From Bacteroidota bacterium (GTDB lineage: Bacteria > Bacteroidota > Bacteroidia > Flavobacteriales > Weeksellaceae): a DNA stretch of 64,000 nt. A program made the position numbers and the translations under genes. The notes beneath the pieces were generated by a model. The model did no database searches, had not been told where the DNA came from, and saw only the letters and a program-made list of their open reading frames with translations. The stretch's first letter is position 1. Each line of letters starts with the position of its first letter. Of the stretch, positions 1 through 6,753 are shown piece by piece. Where the stretch lies: contig JAEXBS010000093.1 of assembly GCA_023393915.1 (NCBI GenBank), positions 13,428 to 77,427 of the forward strand, in the 5' to 3' direction.

Positions 1-606
1 GGCGTTATTGTTGAAAGAGGTATGGAAGGGTTTTCCACTCCAGAAACCCATAACAAATGGTCTCTCAGAGCTTCAAAAACCGGAGAGCTTGTATTTGATC
101 AGGTGCGCGTACCAAAGGAGAATATCTTACCTGAAGTGAAGGGACTTAAAGGTCCTTTATCTTGTTTGAATTCTGCCCGCTTTGGGATTTCTTGGGGAGT
201 TATTGGAGCGGCAATAGATTGTTATTGTACGGCGCTGCAATACAGTAAAGAAAGAGAGCAATTCGGTAAACCCCTCGCCTCTTTTCAATTGCAACAGAAA
301 AAATTAGCAGAGTTCCTTACCGAAATCACTAAGGCCCAACTTCTTTCTTGGCGCCTAGGGAGCCTAAAGGATTTGGATACTGCAACTCCAGCGCAAATTT
401 CCCTAGCCAAGAGAAATAACGTAAAGATGGCTATTGATATTGCAAGAGAAAGTAGACAAATGTTAGGAGGAATGGGAATCATGGGAGAATTTCCAATGAT
501 GCGCCATGCCGCCAATTTAGAATCGGTCATTACTTACGAAGGAACCCATGATATTCATTTACTGATCACAGGAAATGACATCACAGGGATTAACGCCTTT
601 GTTTAA
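1..606 (+). CDS. gcdH: Glutaryl-CoA dehydrogenase, C-terminal part (cut by the window's left edge)
   Basis: FAD-dependent acyl-CoA dehydrogenase that oxidatively decarboxylates glutaryl-CoA to crotonyl-CoA in lysine/tryptophan breakdown. The frame is open from base 1, so the N-terminal half lies outside the window and no start can be given. The visible ~200 residues hold the C-terminal helical domain, with the stretch KWSLRASKTGELVFDQVRVP, the FAD-contact region around QMLGGMGIMGEF and the catalytic-glutamate motif TYEGTHDIH. The SLRAS and GLKGPLSCLNSARFGI regions are what I recall as typical of glutaryl-CoA dehydrogenases rather than short-chain acyl-CoA dehydrogenases. It converges on the nuclease gene, whose end lies 18 bp away, with no clear terminator between them. 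Confidence 0.9.
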   Translation, partial: GVIVERGMEGFSTPETHNKWSLRASKTGELVFDQVRVPKENILPEVKGLKGPLSCLNSARFGISWGVIGAAIDCYCTALQYSKEREQFGKPLASFQLQQKKLAEFLTEITKAQLLSWRLGSLKDLDTATPAQISLAKRNNVKMAIDIARESRQMLGGMGIMGEFPMMRHAANLESVITYEGTHDIHLLITGNDITGINAFV

Positions 607-624
607 AAGATCTTTAAATAAAAA

Positions 625-3321
625 TTATTTAGCTTTAAAAGAAGGGGGCTCGGGCTCTAAAAAGGGCTGAGAAGGGTCTAATATTTCATTTATTAATCCT
701 CGAATGGAATCCTTAGCCTCCTCGAGAGTTCCCTCTTTAAACTCTAGAAAACTTGGACCTTGCTTGGGTTTTAAGAAAGACCAGATTCCCGCCTGAAGTT
801 CTCCAACAGGAATTTCCTTTTGCTCGTTCATAAAATGCATATACAAGGCAAGCTGTAGGGACTGCTTATGCTCTTTTGTAAGAACAAGGGGCTCAAGAGT
901 ATTACTAAAGTTTAAAATTAGTGCGTCGGTTTTTCCACTTTTGTAATCAATTACGCGCAGCAGACCGTTCACCCGATCAATGCGGTCAATGATTCCTTTG
1001 AAATAGAGGGTTTCCCCCGTGGAGGGATCCAAAAGGAAAGGAATATCAGTAAATTTCTTTTCTATGCCTAAAATTTCGAGCGAATTTCCTTTTTCTACGC
1101 TGCGAAGGTCGTGCTGAATCACCCCTTCTACTGCATAGACCGCAAGGGTTTTATGGACGTAATTCATTCCCCTTTCATACGCCTCCGGTTGGTGTTTTAT
1201 ATGCACAATAGCTTCTCTAATCGCCTTATTCACTTTTGGCAGTAAATCGGATAGGTCTTTTGCATTAAGAGTTTTACCGACCAAAGGTTCATAAAGGGTT
1301 TGCAGCGCTCTATGGACTAAAATACCGTAGTTTTTAATAGAAAGCTCTTCCTCTATATCATCTTCCACATACAATCCCAAAACCGTCTTGTTATAAAACT
1401 CAATTGGGTTGTATAAATAGGAAATCAAATGGGAGGGGGATGCCTTTGTTTTCCAAAGCTCAAGCTTTTGCTTTACAATGTCGGTTTTCTCGATTTGCAG
1501 TCGGGATTCTTCTACAGGAAGTACTTGGGTATCCACTACTCTTTTCTTTAACTCGTGTGGACTTTCTCTTTCCAGCTGATGGATAAAACGACTCATCTCT
1601 CCTGTGCTTAATCCCGAACCGACCGAATTGTACACGAGGTCTACTTTTTCGGCGTGCTGGAGCAGTCGGTAAAAGTGGTAGGCAAATATGCTGTCGTTTT
1701 GAACGTAAGTGGGCAAATGAAATTCCGATCTTACGTCAAAAGGCAGATAAGAATTATGGGTTGGACCTTGAGGAAGTTTTCCTTCGTTGGTTGATAGGAG
1801 AATAATGTGATCAAAGTCTAGTAATCTCGTTTCTAAAAGTCCCATGACCTGCAGTCCTTCTAGAGGTTCTCCAATGAATTGAATTTCTTCATTTTGAATC
1901 ATTTGGCTCAAAAGTACTTCCAGCGTTTGCATGGTCACTTCTACCTTTGAAAACGTAATCTGATTGAGTAGTATAACAAAAGCCTTTTCAAAGTGACTGA
2001 TGTTTTCATAGATTAAATCGTCCGAGACAAACGTTTTAAATTCTCGAATGACTTCAATTAATTTACTGATGTACTCCTTTGGATCTACGGGCCTAATTAA
2101 GAGCTCGAAGAAGGAAAGTCCCTCTAGGAGTTTCTCTAGTTTTGCTAGGGACAAATAGACGAGATTGGAGGAAAGAAGCTCGCTATTAAACTTCTCAATA
2201 ATTTCTAAATCACTTTTGTTGGCGGGCACTTGTGAGAGAAAGGCAACAACGTCTTTGTAATAGTAAGATTTAGCGTTTTTTTCTAATTGTTTCTGAAGGT
2301 GAAATAAACTCCTTATGGCAGAGGAGAATTTTAAATTATCAATGGGATATCCCATGGTGATATTCAGACTTGTGATGAAGCTCAGTTGCTGAATGGTAGG
2401 AGGAAGTAGGCTTTCATCGAGTAAAATTACGGCCGTATTTTCCAGTTCTTTTTCTGAGCGTCCAACCAAGAGTTCGGGTAAAACCCTCGTTTGGGTAATG
2501 CTTCCTGGTACTTCTAAGACTTGGATGTCTTTTTCGTTTTTAAACTCGTCTGAAATCCAATTAAATCTACGATGATCCCCAAACTCTTTCCATTTTAAAA
2601 ACTTTCTTAAATAGGCACCTGCTTCTTGACGCGTGTCGTTGATGTAATATGCATCGGCATCAAAGAAGACTTGGGCTTTATTCCACTGGAGTAATTTTCG
2701 AATGATGGTTTCTTCTACTGGAGTTAGCGCATTGAATCCACAAAACACAAAATGTTGGTCGGTAGAGAGAATGAAAATCTCGGTATTTTGCGCCGCCTTT
2801 TCATAAAGCATTCCTAAAGTAGCGTAGTTTTTCTCTTCGAGTTTATTTCTTAATAAAGGAAGAAAGACCGATTGTTTTCTCCAAAAATCAAGGTGCTTTT
2901 TTTGAAGCTCTGTAGGATCTCCAAGACTCTCGCTCCAATTCTTGATTCTTTCTTCTTCTGCCATATAAGAAAGCAATTGCTTCTCATCGGCCTGAAACTT
3001 TAAAACATCATCCCAATCTTTCTTTAAAGTGGGAAACCATTTTAAGAAGCTATTTAAATCTTCCTCATAAACGGAATTATAGATCTGATAGGCCTCTAAC
3101 CAAAGAGAAATCCCTTCTATTTTTCTTGTCTGAGAAACCTTTTCAATGAGCTGCTCGATCGTGTAAAATTCAGGAAGGAATCCAGTGTATCCCGCTTCAA
3201 GTAGAGCTTTTTTAAAGAAGATTTCAGGTCTTTTACCTGGAAAGACAATAGTAAATTCGGACAGGTCTTTCTTTTGCTGAAGAAGGTCCTTGGCAATTCG
3301 TTGTAAAAATGAAGATTTCAA
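625..3321 (-). CDS. PD-(D/E)XK nuclease family protein, AddB-like
   Basis: An 898-residue protein built like AddB/RexB-type subunits: a degenerate helicase-like N-terminal region (about residues 1-650) and a C-terminal PD-(D/E)XK nuclease domain. The nuclease signature is visible at about residues 774-800 as GIIDRIDRV followed by VIDYKSGK, supplying the metal-binding Asp and the D-x-K pair. Proteins of this family resect double-strand breaks with an AddA-like UvrD helicase. No such partner is in the window, so the gene is an orphan here. I see no iron-sulphur cysteine cluster near the nuclease domain. The start at 3321 gives a good N-terminus. Family confident; exact partner and role inferred. 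Confidence 0.8.
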   Translation of the reverse strand: MKSSFLQRIAKDLLQQKKDLSEFTIVFPGKRPEIFFKKALLEAGYTGFLPEFYTIEQLIEKVSQTRKIEGISLWLEAYQIYNSVYEEDLNSFLKWFPTLKKDWDDVLKFQADEKQLLSYMAEEERIKNWSESLGDPTELQKKHLDFWRKQSVFLPLLRNKLEEKNYATLGMLYEKAAQNTEIFILSTDQHFVFCGFNALTPVEETIIRKLLQWNKAQVFFDADAYYINDTRQEAGAYLRKFLKWKEFGDHRRFNWISDEFKNEKDIQVLEVPGSITQTRVLPELLVGRSEKELENTAVILLDESLLPPTIQQLSFITSLNITMGYPIDNLKFSSAIRSLFHLQKQLEKNAKSYYYKDVVAFLSQVPANKSDLEIIEKFNSELLSSNLVYLSLAKLEKLLEGLSFFELLIRPVDPKEYISKLIEVIREFKTFVSDDLIYENISHFEKAFVILLNQITFSKVEVTMQTLEVLLSQMIQNEEIQFIGEPLEGLQVMGLLETRLLDFDHIILLSTNEGKLPQGPTHNSYLPFDVRSEFHLPTYVQNDSIFAYHFYRLLQHAEKVDLVYNSVGSGLSTGEMSRFIHQLERESPHELKKRVVDTQVLPVEESRLQIEKTDIVKQKLELWKTKASPSHLISYLYNPIEFYNKTVLGLYVEDDIEEELSIKNYGILVHRALQTLYEPLVGKTLNAKDLSDLLPKVNKAIREAIVHIKHQPEAYERGMNYVHKTLAVYAVEGVIQHDLRSVEKGNSLEILGIEKKFTDIPFLLDPSTGETLYFKGIIDRIDRVNGLLRVIDYKSGKTDALILNFSNTLEPLVLTKEHKQSLQLALYMHFMNEQKEIPVGELQAGIWSFLKPKQGPSFLEFKEGTLEEAKDSIRGLINEILDPSQPFLEPEPPSFKAK

Positions 3322-3403
3322 GACTTAGTTTATTTGCTAACTAGGCCAAGTTACGCATTTTCTCTAGTGAAAAAAAAGAGATAGACAAAGAAATAAGGAG
3401 CCC

Positions 3404-3814
3404 CTATTCTACTACCGCTGGCGTGACTGTTACTGTATAGGGTACTGTATTTCCCTCACTCATTCGGAAATTAAGTACATAGGTGCCTTCCGCTTTAGGA
3501 GTAAAAGTAATTTCTGAAGTTTGAACTTCCGCTGCACCGCAAGTAGCCTCAGTAGTGTACTTGTACATGGTCAGGAATCTTTGATTCCCCTCGCTTTTCA
3601 TTTCAAGTCCCATGGGAGCTTCACATCCCGCGTTTAAAGTGTATTCTACTTCTAGAAGCATGGAGCTCCCTAAGGTCATGGTTGCACTTGGAACGCTGAC
3701 TTGGGAAAGATCCACTGCCTGAGGTGTTACAAATACCGAATCGTCGTCATTTCTACAGCTAGAAATTAAGATAAAAAAGAGACCTAAGAATAAAAGTGAG
3801 TAGTTGAATTTCAT
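3404..3814 (-). CDS. Small lipoprotein of unknown function
   Basis: A 136-residue exported protein. The frame is open further upstream, but the ATG at 3814 is chosen because it begins a clean lipoprotein signal (MKFNYSLLFLGLFFILISSC) and avoids a 100-bp overlap with rsmG. The lipobox cysteine is followed by RNDDDS, a Bacteroidota-style acidic stretch often linked to surface lipoproteins. The rest is beta-rich, with two further cysteines (in GCEAP and ATCGAA) that could form a disulphide. It starts 7 bp after the rsmG stop, so it is probably co-transcribed. I do not recognise the family. Confidence 0.7.
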   Translation of the reverse strand: MKFNYSLLFLGLFFILISSCRNDDDSVFVTPQAVDLSQVSVPSATMTLGSSMLLEVEYTLNAGCEAPMGLEMKSEGNQRFLTMYKYTTEATCGAAEVQTSEITFTPKAEGTYVLNFRMSEGNTVPYTVTVTPAVVE

Positions 3815-3821
3815 GGGAGGT

Positions 3822-4457
3822 TTAGGAATTAAAATGGCCTTTAGAAAGGTAGACCACCTTTTTGGTTTCAAAGAATTCTTCAGAAAAATAAGTACTGAGT
3901 TTAAAGAGTTCGCAGCGCAGTCCACTCAGTTCTTCACCCAGATCGCCCCCCTTTAAATAAAGTACCCCGTTGTGTTTTGGATTGAACTGTTCCTTTTCAA
4001 ATTTTCCCTTTAGCCAGCGTAAAAAGTCGGGCATTCGAGTTACGGCGCGACTGACCACAAAGTGAAATTTCTCTTTTACTTGCTCTACACGAGAATGTAT
4101 AGCAGTAACATTGGTTAGCCCGAGAGCCTCACTAACTTCATTGACAACCAAAATCTTTTTTCCAATGGAATCCACTAGAGTAAAAGAAACTTCAGGAAAC
4201 AAAATAGCTAGAGGGATTCCTGGAAATCCTCCTCCCGTTCCAACATCTAGAACTTTAGTGCCAGGAGCAAATTCCATCACTTTTGCAATGCCTAAAGAAT
4301 GAAGCACATGCTTCTCATACAACTGATCCATGTCCTTTCTTGAAATCACATTGATCTTGGCATTCCACTCCTGATACAGGGATTCTAATTGGGCGAACTG
4401 CTCTTTTTGTTTTTCTGAGAGATCGGGAAAGTACTTTTCAATAATGGCTTTACTCAT
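3822..4457 (-). CDS. rsmG: 16S rRNA (guanine(527)-N(7))-methyltransferase RsmG
   Basis: Cytoplasmic S-adenosylmethionine-dependent enzyme that makes m7G527 in 16S rRNA. The 211-residue length is normal for RsmG. The SAM-binding motif VLDVGTGGGFPGIPLAI lies near residue 70, preceded by the typical region NVISRKDMDQLYEKHVLHSL and followed by VVSRAVTRMPDFLRW, all strong RsmG signatures. It is read divergently from the metalloregulator gene at 4561 and is followed by a small lipoprotein gene 7 bp downstream. Loss of this enzyme is known in other bacteria to give low-level streptomycin resistance. Confidence 0.95.
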   Translation of the reverse strand: MSKAIIEKYFPDLSEKQKEQFAQLESLYQEWNAKINVISRKDMDQLYEKHVLHSLGIAKVMEFAPGTKVLDVGTGGGFPGIPLAILFPEVSFTLVDSIGKKILVVNEVSEALGLTNVTAIHSRVEQVKEKFHFVVSRAVTRMPDFLRWLKGKFEKEQFNPKHNGVLYLKGGDLGEELSGLRCELFKLSTYFSEEFFETKKVVYLSKGHFNS

Positions 4458-4515
4458 AAAGGGAATTAAAATACAAATTTAGCTTTTTTATTACGATCCT
4501 TAGCTTTTAGATAAA

Positions 4516-4543
4516 GTTAGAAAACAAATTTTGTTCATCTAAC
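4516..4543. promoter_or_regulatory. Imperfect palindrome, candidate operator of the metalloregulator
   Basis: The outer arms GTTAGA and TCTAAC (4516-4521 and 4538-4543) flank inner arms AACAAA and TTTGTT around a central T, with the inner and outer arms offset by one base. It lies just upstream of the -7 box and ATG of the DtxR/MntR-like gene, where a repressor of that family would be expected to bind for autoregulation. The symmetry is read directly; the role is inferred. Confidence 0.45.
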
Positions 4544-4548
4544 TTTTG

Positions 4549-4556
4549 TATATTTG
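4549..4556 (+). promoter_or_regulatory. -7 promoter box of the metalloregulator gene
   Basis: TATATTTG is an exact match to the Bacteroidota TAnnTTTG box. TTTTG at 4529-4533 is a possible -33 element, but the 15-bp spacer is short. The box ends only 4 bp before the ATG, so the transcript would be leaderless or nearly so. Confidence 0.5.
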
Positions 4557-4560
4557 AACT

Positions 4561-5214
4561 ATGATTACCCTAACCGAAGAAAACTACCTAAAAGCCCTGT
4601 ACCACCTCTCAGAAAAAAGTCCGCAAGTAAGTGTGGGAGACCTAAGCAAACATCTAGGGATTAAAATGCCTTCGGTGACCAGTATGATAAGAAAATTCGA
4701 GAAAAAGCAGTGGGTTCAATACGAAAGTTATCGCCCTTTGCAATTAACAAGTGAAGGCAAGAAATTAGCAGCGCTTATCGTAAGAAAACACCGACTGACA
4801 GAAATGTTTTTAGTGGAAAAGATGGGTTTTGGTTGGGAAGAAGTCCACGAAATTGCCGAAGAGATCGAGCACATTAAATCAGATAAATTCTTCGCTAAAA
4901 TTGACTCGCTATTAGGTCATCCAAAAACCGATCCCCACGGCTCACCTATTCCAGATAAGAACGGAGAGATCATTTCTTACAATTACAAAAAATTGAGTGA
5001 ATGCACGGTTGGATCTAAGGTTCGTTTCTGCGCCCTTGCGGAGAGTTCTAACGATTTTCTTAAATACCTGAATGAAAACGCGCTTGCATTAGATACCGTA
5101 ATTGAAGTACTTCATGTTGAGCCTTTCGATCAAACCTTAACGGTCCGCTACAACAAAAAAGACCGCGTACTAAGTGAAAAGGTAACGGAAAAACTCTTAG
5201 TGGAAGTTCTTTAG
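4561..5214 (+). CDS. DtxR/MntR-family metal-dependent transcriptional regulator
   Basis: A 217-residue regulator that should repress metal-uptake genes when loaded with Mn(II) or Fe(II). The N-terminal winged helix covers about residues 1-65 (VSVGDLSKHLGIKMPSVTSM is the recognition helix region). The dimerisation and metal-binding domain follows, with RKHRLTEMFL, EEVHEIAEEIEHI and the HPKTDPHGSPIP loop, all classical DtxR/MntR features. The C-terminus (about 145-217) is an SH3-like FeoA domain, as in DtxR/IdeR. Which metal it senses cannot be settled from sequence. No target transporter gene is adjacent. A palindrome and a -7 box directly upstream suggest autoregulation. Confidence 0.88.
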   Translation: MITLTEENYLKALYHLSEKSPQVSVGDLSKHLGIKMPSVTSMIRKFEKKQWVQYESYRPLQLTSEGKKLAALIVRKHRLTEMFLVEKMGFGWEEVHEIAEEIEHIKSDKFFAKIDSLLGHPKTDPHGSPIPDKNGEIISYNYKKLSECTVGSKVRFCALAESSNDFLKYLNENALALDTVIEVLHVEPFDQTLTVRYNKKDRVLSEKVTEKLLVEVL

Positions 5215-5264
5215 AACATTTAAGTTTAATTGGATTCTGGCTGATCTCAAAGCCTTTTCTATAG

Positions 5265-5306
5265 ATATAAAAAAGACCGGCGTCCTCTTTGGGGATGCCG
5301 GTCTTT
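5265..5306 (-). terminator. Rho-independent terminator of the gyrA-TPR transcript
   Basis: Stem AAAGACCGGC (5272-5281) pairs with GCCGGTCTTT (5297-5306), and further pairs extend the helix inward. On the minus strand a run of U follows, from the A-run at 5269-5274. It sits 24 bp beyond the TPR gene's stop. Confidence 0.85.
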
Positions 5307-5329
5307 GACTATATAATTGTAAACTTACT

Positions 5330-6715
5330 TTACTTTTGCTTTGCTTGCAAAGCCGCTTCTTTGGCTTTAAACTCTTGGAACTTCACCTCGTTCTTAGTAC
5401 TTTGGTAAAGACTCTTAAGTAAACCAACAGCGTCAAGGTCATTTGGAGCCGCTTGGTACCATTTTTCAGCGTAAGGTACTGCAGCTGCGAAACGTTCTCT
5501 TCTCGCTTCCATTACTTTATTAGCTTCGTTCATTTTCCCTTCTTTTCTTAGGGCATTGTACTGATCGATGTGCTTTTGATCGTTGTCAATGTCCATGGTT
5601 AAGAAAGTTAAGTTTTGGTAAGCTAAGGCGTAGTTAGGATCAATTTCAATACTTTTTTTGAAGTATCCAATTGCTTCTTCTTTTTTGCTTGGATCTTTAC
5701 TTGCAATTACTCCTAAGTTGTACCAGCTGATTTTATCCTTAGGATTTTTCGCTACTACTTCTTTCAAACTTGCGATGAATTCATCGGTTCTTCCACTACG
5801 GTAATAAGCCAGTCCTTTCAACTCAGAAAGCTTACTGTTTTTAGGGAATTTATCAATTCCTTTCTGTGCATAATTAATAGCTTCATCGTAACGTTCCTGT
5901 TCAAGCATTAAGGCTACCGCAGACTCGTACAATTCTTGTTCGATATTAGGAGATGTTTCACTTTGGAAATCGGTGTAATCTTGAGACGTTGATTTTTTCA
6001 TTAAATCCCAAGTTCCTTTATCGAAATTCACTAATTGACCGTCTTTGTCTTTTGCCGTATAAGTGGTTTCTACTCCAGTGTACCCTGCATCGATTAATTC
6101 TTTATATAAATCGATTGCTTTGTTCTTGTTACTAGAATGGGTGTAAGTTAGAGCGGAATGATACAAGGTTTGTTTGTTGTCCTGTCCTGCTGCTTTTAAA
6201 AGGGTATAAACTTCTAAAAACTTAGGTCCTGCTACATCGTAATTTCTAGCTTGGTTAGCTTCAAACGCCTCTTTGTTTGCTTTTTGGATCAGTGGGTTGA
6301 CCTGAGCAATGATTTGGTTGGTAAGCGTTGGATTGTAGTCTTCTACTTTAAGACCTGAAACCCCAGAAGCATCTGCAGCCGTTTTACCTACGTAATAAAC
6401 CTTTGTTTTTCCGTCTTTACCGGCGTAAATTTTATCTTCTTTTAAATCGGTAATGTGAGCAAGTGCTTCTGCTCCTTCCACCGTTTTACCTGCTTTAATC
6501 AAAGCGATTCCTTTCGTATAATAATACTGTTCTTGTACGTTAGGTTCCAGTAAATAAATCTTTCCGCCCAAAAGAGACTCGGCTTCGGCAATTTTATTAT
6601 TGGCAGTGGAAAGATCCCCTGACTCAATGGCTTTAAAGGCCGCGGCAACTTCTTTCTTTTGAGCGAAGGCAAAGGTTAGCGAAACCATTGCCAAACTTAG
6701 CATCATTTTTTTCAT
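5330..6715 (-). CDS. Exported tetratricopeptide-repeat protein
   Basis: A 461-residue protein with a cleavable signal peptide (MKKMMLSLAMVSLTFAFAQ) and several TPR units. The clearest are at about residues 255-380, where the helical pairs around YDEAINYAQKGIDKFPKN, ISWYNLGVIASKDPSKKEEA and IGYFKKSIEIDPNYALAYQN follow the TPR consensus. TPR arrays mediate protein-protein contacts, so a periplasmic scaffold role is likely. No enzymatic motif is seen. It begins 38 bp after gyrA on the same strand and is closed by a strong terminator, so it is probably co-transcribed with gyrA. The adjacency does not itself suggest a link to topology control. Confidence 0.85.
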   Translation of the reverse strand: MKKMMLSLAMVSLTFAFAQKKEVAAAFKAIESGDLSTANNKIAEAESLLGGKIYLLEPNVQEQYYYTKGIALIKAGKTVEGAEALAHITDLKEDKIYAGKDGKTKVYYVGKTAADASGVSGLKVEDYNPTLTNQIIAQVNPLIQKANKEAFEANQARNYDVAGPKFLEVYTLLKAAGQDNKQTLYHSALTYTHSSNKNKAIDLYKELIDAGYTGVETTYTAKDKDGQLVNFDKGTWDLMKKSTSQDYTDFQSETSPNIEQELYESAVALMLEQERYDEAINYAQKGIDKFPKNSKLSELKGLAYYRSGRTDEFIASLKEVVAKNPKDKISWYNLGVIASKDPSKKEEAIGYFKKSIEIDPNYALAYQNLTFLTMDIDNDQKHIDQYNALRKEGKMNEANKVMEARRERFAAAVPYAEKWYQAAPNDLDAVGLLKSLYQSTKNEVKFQEFKAKEAALQAKQK

Positions 6716-6753
6716 TGATATACTATTTTAAAGTTTTTTTAGTTGGTTGAAGA

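Noticed and set aside
3815..3925. Longer start for the small lipoprotein
   Set aside because: The extension overlaps the end of rsmG by about 100 bp and would bury the lipoprotein signal.
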